A stretch of DNA of 64,000 nucleotides from Nyssa sinensis (taxonomy: Eukaryota > Streptophyta > Magnoliopsida > Cornales > Nyssaceae). The stretch covers positions 11,400,846-11,464,845 of the forward strand of contig CM018041.1 in assembly GCA_008638375.1 (NCBI GenBank). The letters run 5' to 3'. Positions 1 through 12,379 of this stretch are shown here, one piece after another (position 1 is the stretch's first letter; each line of letters starts with the position of its first letter). Below the pieces are notes generated by a model. It was not told where the DNA came from. It was given only the letters and a program-made list of their open reading frames with translations, and searched no databases. Both the position numbers and the translations under genes were made by a program.

Positions 1-1149
1 TTTAATTCAAGTTGAATTTTTTGGGTTCAAGGTTGGATTCATACTGGACTTGAGTTGATTGTTTTAAAATTTGGATTGAACTTGAATATGATTCAATTTG
101 AATCCGACCGGTCCGAGTTCCACCCTCGAGTTGCTTTAAAGCGTGGAGAATACATTATTAGTAAAATGAATTTTGTAAAATAAATTCTCTTATTTATTAA
201 GAGTTGGGTAAAATTATTTAAAAATGATTCTAGTGTATGAAAGTACATTTTACATTTTATAGTTTTTTTGTATTATTGGTAGTTGTTTGTTAAACAAATA
301 CCAGTATTAAATGAATAAAATTAATATTACAATCAAATAGTATTTATTATATATCACTTCAAATAAATAAAACTTATTATATATATTATTTAGAGTATAT
401 TAATTATAATTAAATAAAATTAATATTTTATTTCAAATAACTTATAATGAGAAAGAAAAGGATTTTTGTCTGATTATGTATTAGAAAGGACATGGACGGT
501 ATTACCTGAGAGGAATTAGACACGTTGGTAATAGTGTGGGACATAATCAGAATTTTCAATTTGTTCAGGGTCGCATGTATAAAATCACTGGGAAAAAACG
601 GGGTTGGTTTTTTCGTGAAAAATATGAAGTTGGGTGGTATTTTCGCAAGGTGCAATCGCTGCGCATCTCGACGGAGTTCAAGTCTGCGTTGTGCAAACGC
701 CTTCCTAAGACTTCCTTTGGTTAGGTTTTTAAAAATAAAATTATAATTTTAAAATATAAAATACACGTTTAATAAATTATTTATTTTAATTTTTTAAAAT
801 TTAAATTATCATATTCAAATATATTTTTACAATTTTTAAAAAATTAATTACAAATTTTTTAAAAATATTTTTTTAAAAATTATATCTGAATCACTATTCA
901 AGCTCAGCCTAATTATTTCTTATGCATTTTTGGGCCATGCCAGCCCACCAAACAGTTTAAAAATAACGGGCCAGATTATTTCCATTTCAAAACATTGTTT
1001 GGTTTGACCCAACGCCGCGCCGAACGACAGCCGATGTTTGGATACTTTCTTCGAATGCACAAAAATGAATTTATAAAAATATTTTAAATAATTTTATCTT
1101 AATTTTAGTCAGACAAATATTATTTTAAATATGTTTTTGAATAAATGTG
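1..1149. other. AT-rich intergenic DNA, no gene seen
   Basis: No open frame here looks coding on either strand. The short frames around 525-746 have no recognisable motif. A GC-richer patch at about 570-720 and another at 960-1040 may be relics of repeats, but I recognise neither. Confidence 0.6.
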
Positions 1150-1375
1150 TTTTTTTTATACCTAAACATTTTACCTGCTGATGCGGCCAAGCAGGGTTGA
1201 AACCACCAAAAAGAGGAGAGAAATTCTCGCCTGCACTTTGATTAGACCCACCTTCACACCGCTAATTTCAATGTCTAGCCTAAAGCTCCTGGGATGAGCT
1301 TTTCCTTTCCTCAAGTATGGATTACACATTTATCTTTTACTGTTTTTTATTTTTTGTATATGACGTGATCTTTTC

Positions 1376-1407
<32 letters not shown>

Positions 1408-3690
1408 GATATAATACAATACATTTTAAAATATTTTAAATTTTATTTATTTATGTTTCATATCTAATTATTTTGTTTAATTATTTATTTGTAGTAAATT
1501 AAATATACTATTAAATAAAGGGTAAAATAGAAATTTAATGTTTGTATAATCACTTTAATTTTTTTTTTACCACACTTAATTAACAAAATGAGTTTGACAA
1601 AATCAATTCTTTAAAATCACTTTCTTATTATCAATTATTCAAAATCAATTCTTTAAAATTTGAATCTCCACCAAGTGGTCACTAAATTCTGCTATCCTTT
1701 TTTGATGTTTTTAAAAATTATACTAAAACTCTTTTAATGTTTTTTAAATTATACTAACATTTTCTAAGTTTTGTCACAAATTACAAATATTTTTTCTAGT
1801 CATTTATTTTTTAAATTATAAAGTTGTCCCTTTCAAAAAAAAATTACATCTTTTCTAATTTTGACTAATTTTTTTATAAACAAATATTTTTCAAATAAAT
1901 ATTAATTAAAATCTTAAATTTATTTTTATATAAAATTAAAATAAGTTATTTATGTTTAGTTTATTTTTATATGGAATAAGAAAAATCTTTTCAAAAATGT
2001 TACAAAAATTAGTCAAATTAAAAAAAAAAATGCTTAAAAAATATGAAAATGACAGTTTTGTTATTTTGTAAAAAAAAAAAAAAAACTGAATGCAAATAAT
2101 TATTTGTAATTTGTCAGCAAAATAAGTATTCAAATACTTTATAATAAAAACATTCGAAGTTATTCATTAAAAACTCTTATTATGAGATAAAAAGCCCAAT
2201 AAATATAATATTTGTCGAGGTCATTTCTTATCCAAAAGAAAAATTCTCGCATAGCTGAAGTTGTCTCATTATAATGTGAAACACTCAAATTTAATCCACG
2301 ACTCAATATGTTTTATCCTATCAGAATTATCATACGAGAAATCTCAATGTGACAAGCTTTCAACAAAATCAACCGAATATCCACAATTATGATCTAACAG
2401 AAGATCCACGATTGTGCTTCAATATTACACGTAGTTGTAGCCTATCACATGTGTTTTATACCTTACTTACATGATATGTCATACACTTACAATCACTGAT
2501 TAATACTATACGCACCGTGTCATGACCCAATAAATGCATATCCCAATTTCACGGTATATTATAAACATATGGTCATAATTTAGTACCGTACATACTAAGC
2601 GATGGCCTGATGATGAGATGCAATTGCGTAATACTGCGGTTATGTGTTTTAATTTAGTACCATATGTATTGGGTCATGAGTGTTGCAATTTTAGTTTGGT
2701 GTCAATTGTACTAACTACCATACTTTTACTAACAAATTACAAATAATTATTTGCATTCAATTTTTTTTTTTTTTTTACAAAATAACAAAACTGTCATTTT
2801 CATATTTTTTAAACATTTTTTTTAATTTGACTAATTTTTGTAACATTTTTGAAAAGATTTTTCTTATTCCATATAAAAATAAACTTAACATAAATAACTT
2901 ATTTTAATTTTATATAAAAATAAATTTAAGATTTTAATTAATATTTATTTGAAAAATATTTGTTTATAAAAAAATTAGTCAAAATTAGAAAAGATGTAAT
3001 TTTTTTTGAAAGGGACAACTTTATAATTTAAAAAATAAATGACTAGAAAAAATATTTGTAATTTGTGACATAACTTAGAAAATATTAGTATAATTTAAGA
3101 AACATTAAAAGAGTTTTAGTATAATTTTTAAAAACATCAAAAAAGGATAGCGGAATTTAGTGACCGTTTGGTGGAGATTCAAATTTTAAAGAATTGATTT
3201 TGAATAATTGATAATAAGAAAGTGATTTTAAAGAATTGATTTTGTCAAACTCAGTTTGTTAATTGAGTGTGGTAAAAAAAAAATTTAAAGTGATTATACA
3301 AACATTAAATTTCTATTTTACCCTTTATTTAATAGTATAGTTAATTTACTACAAATAAATAATTAAACAAAATAATTAGATATAAAACATAAATAAATAA
3401 AATTTAAAATATTTTAAAATGTCTTGTATTATATCTCCGTGTATATATATATATATATATAGAAAAGATCACGTTATATACAAAAAATAAAAAACAGTAA
3501 AAGATAAATGTGTAATTTATACTTGAGGAAAGAAAAAGCTCATCCCAGGAGCTTCAGGCTAGACATTGAAATTAGCAGTGTGAAGGTGGGTCCAATCAAA
3601 GTGCAGGCGAGAATTTCTCTCCTTTTTTTGGTAGTTTCAAGTCTGCTGAGTCATATCAGCAGGTAAAATGTTTTGGTATAAAAAAAAAAT
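1150..3690. mobile_element. Foldback (long-TIR) DNA element, non-autonomous
   Basis: The left arm (about 1150-2114) is the near-perfect reverse complement of the right arm (about 2733-3690). For example, the text around 1228-1310 (ctcgcctgcactttgatt, then gctcctgggatgagc) reappears inverted at 3533-3615, and the innermost stretch caaataattatttg near 2093-2106 is mirrored at 2740-2753. The arms flank a unique ~620 bp loop with no coding frame. Long inverted arms without a transposase are typical of non-autonomous Mutator-like or foldback elements; that class assignment is inference. Exact ends are blurred by A/T runs, and I could not define a target-site duplication. A transcript across it would form a ~960 bp hairpin. 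Confidence 0.8.
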
Positions 3691-3910
3691 ATGAATAATA
3701 TTATTGATAAATGTGTGTCTTTGTCACAATCACTTTAATCTTTGCATATATCTTGACAAATAATATTTTGTTTTTATAAGCCACGCAACAAGTAAAATGT
3801 TTATGTATAAAAAAGAAGAAGATGTGAATAACATTATTGATAAATGCCTGTCTCTGTCACAATCACTTTAATCTTTGCATATATCTTGACAAATAATATT
3901 TTATTTTTAT
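3660..3910. repeat. Tandem duplication, two ~125-130 bp units
   Basis: Units at about 3660-3775 and 3790-3905 share the order: a gtaaaatgtttt-like block, an A-run, gaataa-attattgataaatg, then tgtcacaatcactttaatc and tatcttgacaaataatatt. The first unit starts inside the right end of the foldback element, so the duplication copied its terminal bases together with flanking DNA. Confidence 0.75.
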
Positions 3911-4949
3911 TTTTATTTCTACCGTACACCTAGACTTTTCAAAATCTTTCATTATCTTGATTTGAAAGAATTACTGGTGTTGGCTAATTGGGTATTAGCT
4001 ATCACTAATTAATCATTATTGTGGGACCATTTAAGTTGATCCCAAAGGCTCCTCCCTCACTCATGTAGTGATGAGCAAAAGTTGGCTAAAGAGTCAATAA
4101 ATTGAATGACTGATGCCATGCCATTGCACCATGCATCATGATGCGTGATAAACAATCAATAGCACACAACATCATTAGTTTGTGCTTAGGGAATTTGAAT
4201 TTTATTTGACTCAGTCATAAATGTGGCACTTTTCAATGAAAAAGTAATTGAATTGAACGTTACAAGAGAGGACATTTAAGAACAAAAATCAATATGACAG
4301 CCATCATGCATTCCCTCATATTTCATTAATTTCTGATTTAAATTAATTGTTTATTTTTTTAAATTTAAGTGTGTTTGAAAGTATTTTTCGAACCCATAAA
4401 AAGTCTTTGGGGTAGTTTTTGATTTTGTACAATTAGTTTTAAAGAATTAATTATTAGAAATTAAATTTTAAAAAATTAATTACAACATAAAAAATCTATA
4501 AAAAAATAAATAATTTTAAAAGACTAAAATATTATTAGTTAATAAATTTTATGATAAAACAAAGATTAAAATATCTTAAGTTCTGTTTGTTTACATTTTT
4601 AAAAACAGTTTTTTAATTTTAAAATGTAGGATAGGCATTTTAAAATAGATTTTTTTTTAATTTTTTAAAATTTAGATTATCATATTTAAATATTTTTTTA
4701 AAATTTTTAATTATAAAATTTTAAAATATATTTTAAAAATTTTTTCAAAAAATTTTAATCTCTTATAAATTTTTGTTTTCATTCCCCCAAAGCCCCTATC
4801 ATTTTGTTTGACTTTCTGCATTCCCTATTTCTCATTTCTCAGAGGTATCTCAAGTCCACTGTGTTCATTGTACCTGACCGCTTCTGATTGATCCCCGCTC
4901 CCTCAAATTACGCACCTCCGCGCGGCTTCTAAATTTTTAAACTTCTTTT
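3911..4949. other. Intergenic region upstream of gene A
   Basis: AT-rich, no coding frame. The segment from about 4800 becomes pyrimidine-rich and less AT-rich, as expected near a plant transcription start. No clear TATA box was chosen. Confidence 0.5.
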
Positions 4950-5032
4950 GGCCTTTTCCGATACCGTTTCAACAGTGAGAGATTCATCAATGAAACTTTC
5001 TTTACTTGTCTTCTCTCTATCACTCATTAGTG

Positions 5033-5065
<33 letters not shown>

Positions 5066-7154
5066 AGACAAAATCACAAAATTCTTCTGCCGAAAACCCA
5101 AGATTTTGACTTTTTTGGCCGTCGGCCTTTAACACCGTCAACTTCCGATTCGGTAAGTGTCTGTGTGTGTATATAGATGTGTATATATATTTCTCTATAA
5201 TTGAAAGGTTTCTGTATATGTGGGTGTGGGGGGATATCTGTACTCCTGGAATTTCGGGATACTATACGTTGGCGTCTGTTTTAAAGTTTTGAATCCTGAA
5301 AATATTTGACCTGTAATGGTAATTTCAAATTCTGAATTTATTTCCTCGATTTTCGGTGATTTTTTTTTTTTTTTTGGTAAGCATTTCAAAAGATTTATGT
5401 TCTTACCGAACATGAAAATTGATTGATGAATTTTTGTTTTTCTTTGTTTTTTGAAATTCATGGAAACCTTATTTGTATATGTGTTTTGCAAGAAGTATAC
5501 TGTAACGGTCATTTTTGTTTGAATCTGTGAAGAGTAAGGAGAAGCTTTTCCTAAGTCTATTTGCGAGGTTGATTGTACTACACAGAGAGATAAATTTAAG
5601 GAGAATTGATCGTATTCTAGAGAGTGAAACTCGTGTAAAGGAATTGGGTTTCATGTCTTTCATGTTTTCTTGAGAACTTGGAGTTTCAGGTTAAAGAATG
5701 CTCGAAATACCGATCTGGGTGTTTTTTTTCTTGTTTTTGACATTTTGGATTGTGATTTGTGACAGTGAAAGAGCTCTGATTTGTTTATTCTTAGATTGGC
5801 TGTTCATGGGAATTGCCATGCTATGTTCGATCCTAGAGAATTTGGCTAGGGTTTAGGGTTTAAAGAAACACGGGATTTGGAAGATGAGGGTAATATGGTC
5901 TTTTGACTAGCTGATTAGCTTGGTAATAATCAGATCTTCTGACACTAATAATGTTTTTCAATTATGAGTCAGAAACACATTGATTGATTCTTTTGGGGGT
6001 TTCATGATTTCTGCAACGAAAAAGAAGGTTGCTCACATCAATGCTGCTGTTTCTTATTACTTTCAGAAATCAATAAAATATTCAAATATAATGTAGATAT
6101 ACATGTATATTTGCATTTTTTTATTATAATTATCTTTGTTTTTGGGAAAGAGAGGATGAAGTGTTGTAAAGCTTGAATGACTCTGAAACCCTTGCTCTGT
6201 TTATTTTTTCAAAAGACGCTGTTATCTTTTTATTTAATTTGTTTGAATATTTAATTATTTATTGATTGCAGTGGGGCAGGTTAAAACAACCTTCTTCCCA
6301 GCTTTTCTGCTGCATTTTACTCAGATCTGTTTCATAATTTACGGTGGAAAATAAGGTGCGAGGTACTTCTTCAAATTGTTATGTTTTCACTTTTATTTTA
6401 TGTTTGGAGTTTTTCATGTTTCTTTTTTCAGCACAGAAATTTTTTAATAAGAAATTTCTTTCCATGATATTGCTGAATGGTGACTACCCATTTATGCAGG
6501 TCTGTGTGGAGCTTTCGAAATGCTTTTCTATATATGTTCTTTTCCACTCTTCGACTAGTGTTTTTAACCCCTTAATGTTTTCTGTTATTAGAGGAAAAAT
6601 ATTCTGTACCATTGTTTTCTTAGGCTTTGTGTCCTGTTTTATAAATTGTTATGGTAGGCCATTAGTTTTGCAGTTAATAGTTTTCCAAAGTTGTGATATA
6701 ATTTCTCTGCATGTGCACATGCTTTTTCTTTGAGATTTCTTTGCCTTTTGCTCCAGTGGTCTGAATTTCTGTTACTTGGTATTCCTACAGAAAATTAACT
6801 GTTCTTTCGTAACTGATGTGGATTTAATTGCTTTGGGTTTTCTCATAACAATCCCCAAATTATTCTTTGAAAAGGTTTATTATGGCCTGGAGATTGTTCT
6901 GTTTTCTTTCGTTGATTGGATTTTTTCATTTCAGCTAATGTATCAATGGAGTTTCCTTTATGCTCTTTCTATGGTTTAAGGTTTCCATTTCTTTTTGGTT
7001 CCTCAGGTTCTTTAATATGAATCTTGTGTAATGTATGTAATATATTTCATTAAACACGATATATTTACTTATGTTCATCTAATTTGGTTTTCTTTTGTCC
7101 GTAGCAATGCATATGAGGTAGCTAGAGTCATCCATTTCAGTTGAAGACATACAG
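4950..7154 (+). promoter_or_regulatory. 5' leader of gene A with long leader intron(s)
   Basis: A non-coding first exon appears to end at 5152, before a good donor (gtaagtgt at 5153). The last leader exon probably begins at 7105 after an acceptor (cgtag), 50 bp before the start codon. That short leader segment contains a tiny upstream frame, ATG at 7107 ending at TAG four codons later. A CT microsatellite (5034-5062) lies in or near the first exon. Intermediate leader exons are possible (an acceptor-like cag at about 6272), but sequence alone cannot settle them. Confidence 0.5.
5034..5062. repeat. (CT)n microsatellite
   Basis: About 14 uninterrupted CT units, close to the presumed transcription start of gene A. 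Pyrimidine-rich patches of this kind are common in plant core promoters and leaders. Confidence 0.85.
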
Positions 7155-10100
7155 ATGAAGAAGTTCTTCTTTTTCAGATCTTCCTCGTCTGGAAACAGCA
7201 ATCCAGTTCCACCTTCATCAACAGATAAACAAGTTTCTCGGGAGAACCCATCGGATAGCGGCATCAGTCCGGGTCTTAGAAGGAGCCTTTCATTCTCATC
7301 AGCTTCCTTTCATGATGGTGCACTAGGACGAAGGAATTTGTCTAACTTGGGTGATCCGAGTGGGTCTCCTTGCACTAGTAGTAATGTCTCACTCAAACGG
7401 TCTGATTGCTGCTCATCTCGGTAAGGCATCTTGGTTTAGTTTGTTTTTGAAAATAAAAGTTGCACATATCTCATCTACTAAATCATTTCGTAAGTCTTTG
7501 TGTGTGTGTGTGTTTTGCTTTGTGAAACTAATTTTATTGGCTTGTGGACTGTGTTAGCCATCGTACCCATACTCCAGAGAGGCAATCCAAGGTAAAATGC
7601 TTAGAAACGCTTGCTGTTCAAAATGCACATGAAGTAGAGAAGCCTGGTTCTGCTGCTTCTTCTGGAACTTACTGTGATTCGTCAGAAAGCTCTTCATATT
7701 GCTCTAGTAGTGTCTCAAATAAAGTTTTGGACCGTTATATTGATGGGGAACAACAGCAGGAAAGGACCGCTCCAAAGAGCAATTCTTCCCAGAAAAATCA
7801 CATTGGAAATGGAAATGGTGGTGGAAAGCGTCCCCCCCGAGTTCAGTATACAGCACCTGCTTCACCAACAGAGAGTGCGAAAGAGAAATTGTGGTCTCAT
7901 TCATTTAGAGAAGCTAAAGGAACCCAACATTACTTTTCATCTAGAGATTGGGTGGAGAATGGATTCAACCATGAATCTCCTCGGAGAATTGCAAAGCATG
8001 TGATTGAGAGACTTTCTCAGTCTCGCGTTTTACCTAAAGCAAGTTCCAAAGAATTCGACCCAGACATTCCAATCACAATTGAAGATATCTATGGTGGATC
8101 ATTAAAAAGATGTCCCAGTTTGAATTCAGATGAGATTCTCAAAAGAAGTTTTCCGCTAGATAGATCTGATGAAATCACCAATGGATATCACCACAAAGAA
8201 ATCCCAGGTTTGGTGAAACGAAATTGCTTCCATAGTGATGATAATTGTGAAGTTCTGAACTCTGATGAGGCTGAAGAGGACATAGATGTAGAACTCCTTA
8301 GAAAATCCAAGGAAGCAGAGGAGCGGGTCATGGTTCTTTCAGAAGATCTTGAGCAGGAGAACTTTATTCAGGACAGTGGGTTCAGTGTGCCAGCATTGAT
8401 TCAGACAATTAGAAACTTAACTGAAGATAAAGTAAGCATGGCACTTGAGGTTTCAGCTGTTCTACATGGTCGAATTGCAGAGAGGGCTTCAGCCAAGGAA
8501 GAGCTCAGACTGGTGAGAGATGATTTTGACTCACGGACTCGAAGACTGGAGAAGGAGAAGAATGAGTTGCAGTTGGCATTGGAAAAGGAGTTAGACAGAA
8601 GATCAAGTGAGTGGTCGTTCAAGCTTGAGAAATACCAGGCAGAAGAGCACAGGCTTCGTGAACGGGTAAGAGAGCTCGCAGAGCAGAATGTCTCGCTCCA
8701 AAGGGAAGTCTCTTCCTTTAGTGAAAGGGAAATGGGGACTAAAAGCAGGATGGAAAATTCAGAGCTACAACTTAAGGAGCTGACTGCAAGAGTGGAGGAA
8801 ACAGGAGAGGATAATCAAAATCTGCAGCAAAATCTTTCAGAATTACAAGAAAAATGTAGAACAGCAGAAGAAGATCGAGATTGCATCCGAAGGAACTATG
8901 AAGAGAAGGAGAAAGAGTGCAAAGAGTTGCACAAATCTATTACTAGATTACTTAGAACCTGCAGCGAACAAGAGAAGACTATTGATGGGCTACGAGGACT
9001 TAGCGAGGAAGTTAGGATGAAGAGTTCTCTGGAGAACTTTGATAAACCGTTAGGAAAGATGCAAATGGAGCAAATAAGGTTGACAGGAGTGGAGCAGGCT
9101 CTGAGGAAGGAGGTGGAATCTTATAGGCTTGAAGTTGATTCTCTTCGGCATGAGAATATGAACCTATATCACCGTTTAAAAGGCAGCAGCAAGGAGGGTG
9201 GATTTTCAACTTTTAAGCTGGATCAGGAACTGTGGAACCGGATTTGCTGCTTGCAAAATCAGGGGCTATCATTGCTTAATGAGAACACCCAGCTTTGTTC
9301 GAAGTTACTAGATTACATCAAAGCAAAAGCAGGCCAAATTCCAGAATCTAGGCAGGGTATTGAAGTTGTAAAGAATGGTTTAGATGGACAATTTGTTGTT
9401 GACGCTGATATGAAAGTCCAGGGTTTCAAGCGGGGAACTGAAAACCTGAGGAGGAATTTGAAGACAATGTCTGCTGTGTTGCATGAAAAGTCCAATCTGG
9501 TGGCTTTGGAACCTCATTCACATTGCTTGGAGGATGAATTAGGCCAACTAAACAATAAGAGCTTGGAGGTAAATTGGTGCTGTGCTTATTAAAAGCAAGA
9601 AAAATGAAGTTGAAGTTCTGCTGTTGCTTTTGATTTCTTATCATGTTCTTTTAAGTTGAACTTCAACTCATCTCATGTTGGCTTTCCTTTTCAATGAGGG
9701 TTTTCACATCTCCTTTTACTTTTTAAGTTGAACTTCAACTCATCTCATGTTGGCTTTCCTTTTCAATGAGGGTTTTCACATCTCCTTTTACTTATATAGG
9801 GTGTCATCAGATCAGAGCTTAAAGCAGAAACTTTACTAACTAGTTTATTGCGAGAAAAGCTGTATTCCAAAGAACTGGATGTAGAGCAACTGCAAGCTGA
9901 GCTGGCAGCAGCTGTTAGAGGTAATGACGTTCTCAGATGTGAAGTCCAAAATGCACTGGATACCCTTTCTTGTGTAACCCACAAGATGAAAGATCTTGAA
10001 CTTCAGGTGAGTTTAAAGGAAATTTTATGCTTAAAAACTCCTGTAATTTCATGTATGTGTTTATTTGTACTTGTTCACGAGTGTGTGAATGTATTTATGG

Positions 10101-12379
10101 GGGGGCATTGAATGTATAGGCGTTCACATTTGTTGTAGATGGGTTATCTAGCAAATGTACGAAGATGTCCCATGACTTGTGTGTGCGTTTCTGATATAAT
10201 TTTTCTTAACATCCTAGACTAGGAACAAATTCTAAATTGTTTCAGGGGAGAGGGCTGTTTTAGAGTCAAAAGGATTTAGGATGAGTGCAATTCTGATGAA
10301 GAATATTGAATGTAACCAATAGTTTAGATAGGACTTGAGGAATTGTAAAATAATGTGAGAGCAATGTTTGGTAATGGCCTCCTTTATGCACATATGACCC
10401 AAGAGGAAAGAGGGGTTTGTGGTGGTGGTGGTGGGGGTGGGGGGTGTTCGGAGTAAGAGGCTCCTTGTAGAATTAGAGGGGAGGGTGGATTAGAGAGGCG
10501 TGGAGTGTTTTTAGGTTAGGAAACACTTAGACTAATTGAATAAGATGGGCCAGTTTTGCTTTATGTTTTAATATGTTGGGAAGTTCGAGAACATACCCTT
10601 CCAATGAGGGTGTTGAGGTGATCAATCTGGCAGGACAAGAAAAGGAAGAATTAGAGGTTTCTGTTACTGCATTAGTGAGAAGCCAGCGGTCGCACTGCTC
10701 GAGGACAAGATGAGATAATCTCCTCTTAGCCAGTACGCTTATGTGCAATATAGACAAATGACGGCAAACAAATCCAATTGAAGGTGCTACTAAAATAAAA
10801 GGTAGGTCTACAGTGTATAGAATATGAGGATGTGAGATTACATTGTGAACTATGCTGTAAAAGGAGAGTTTTCTGCTAAATCTCTATTTATATGATCTAT
10901 TCTTGGCATGAGTTTATGCTGAGTGTTCACATGTATGGTCACTGTCGTGCGTATACATTTTTTTTTTCTGAATATTTTTATGAAAATTTGTTCTTTCATT
11001 ACAGTTATTTCATATTCATTAAATTAACTAATAAGTACATCTTTATGCTGTTTATTCTGAGCTTTTTAAGAATCTGATCAACTTCTTGATGCGTTGTTAT
11101 TTCATTGAAGTATTCCTACAAGAGGCACCTCCTACCTGTTTTTCAGAAAGGAGCTTAAAATCAATGTTTGTAGGTTGAATCTAAGTATTTTCTTGAAAAT
11201 ACGCTATCATATCCTTAAGTTAGACAACTGAAATTGGTTATGATATTATTTTAGCTTTATTTAGAAGATATTGATCCTCTAAGATCTAAAATTTTTTTGC
11301 ATCTGAAATAGGACATTTTGCATTTAATTTTTTTACATTTCCATGTGATATTTTCATCTAAGTTTGTTTTTTAATTGGCTTGCCATTTGTTTTTTTGGAT
11401 GAGTAAACTTACATTAAAAGTGCCCGAGAAGGGCACGAAAACAGAAACTTACATCAAGAGTTTAGTCCCCCCCAGAAACTCTACAAAAGAATCTATACAA
11501 GAAGGGAGGGTTTCTAGAGCCCAAAAGAACAAAAGGTGCAAAACTCTATCTTTGAATCTACTAGGGGAAGTTATCACCCCCTCAACAATCCTACCATTTC
11601 TTTCCCGCCAAATATGCCAAAAATACAAAGAGGAACAATCTTCCACACCTTCTTGATGTTGCATCCAACCTTAGTTCCATGCCACATTCCTATCAAATCC
11701 CCAGCCAACCAAGGCATCACCCACATATACCCAAAAAGCAACAAACAAGCTTGCCAAATATCTCTAGCAAGGGAGCAATGAATGAGCAAAAGATTTATAA
11801 TCTTCTCCTCTTCCATGCACATCGCATCTATTAGCCAAAGAGAAGCCTCTCCTTTGAAGATTGTCTAATGTTAAAATTGCCTTCCACATAACGGATTGCT
11901 ACTGCCTCTCCTTTGTTATAGTCAAGTTGAATTTTCTTATTGCTAATTGAATCCATTGACCCTACGAATTTGCTACTGCCTGCTAATTCTTGGAAGCATT
12001 TTCATTAATTGTGACGCCTTGATTAAATGTTATTGAGTTTTTTTTACCCTCTCCTTTCTGATAGATGATTAAGAAGGATGAGAACATAATCCAGCTTCAA
12101 AAAGACCTCCAAGAATGCACAAAGGAGTTAACTATCATGAGGGGAATGCTTCCAAAAGTTTCTGAGGAGAGAGACTTGATATGGGAGGAGGTGAAGCAAT
12201 ACAGTGAGAAGAACATGCTGCTGAACTCTGAGGTTAGTGTATTAAAGAAGAAGATAGAGGCCCTTGATGAAGATATACTTCTTAAAGAAGGTCAGATCAC
12301 AATCCTGAGAGACACCCTAGGCAAACCTTTTGACCTCCTTGGCAGTCCAGATTCTATGCAAGAATTCTTGCTGGAATGA
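7155..12379 (+). CDS. Coiled-coil protein, plant 'CAP-Gly domain linker'/DUF7653-type family (gene A)
   Basis: Four coding exons join in frame: 7155-7420, 7558-9568, 9800-10006 and 12065-12379 (stop included), with GT-AG introns, giving 932 aa. The N-terminus begins MKKFFFFRSS, followed by a Ser-rich low-complexity region to about residue 330. Long heptad-rich, Glu/Lys/Leu-rich coiled coils run from about 330-640 and 690-915. I recognise this arrangement from a plant-specific family (Arabidopsis AT2G39300 and AT3G55060 types), annotated as CAP-Gly linker or myosin-heavy-chain-related; this is recall, not a search. No motor, CAP-Gly or membrane segment is visible. The function is unknown; a scaffold or cytoskeletal role is only a guess. 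Exon phases all agree and no internal stop occurs, so the gene appears intact. The last intron (10007-12064) holds a LINE fragment that the duplicate copy lacks. Confidence 0.85.
11388..11925 (-). mobile_element. LINE (L1-type) 3' fragment in last intron of gene A
   Basis: On the minus strand the fragment encodes pieces of the zinc-binding domain found at the C-terminus of plant LINE reverse transcriptases: LLLIHCSLARDIWQ, then LLFGYMWVMP, then a shifted frame reading IWRERNGRIVEG. The T-run at about 11390 marks the poly(A) end of a minus-strand insertion. The paralogous intron in copy B reads straight across this point (about 33285-33305), giving a natural empty site. Confidence 0.8.

Noticed and set aside
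6344..6979. Plus-strand frames rich in Phe/Leu in the leader intron of gene A
   Set aside because: T-rich intron sequence; copy B keeps similar DNA with changes typical of non-coding sequence.
8401..9209. Minus-strand frames opposite gene A exon 2
   Set aside because: Antisense shadows of a coiled-coil coding region with biased codons.
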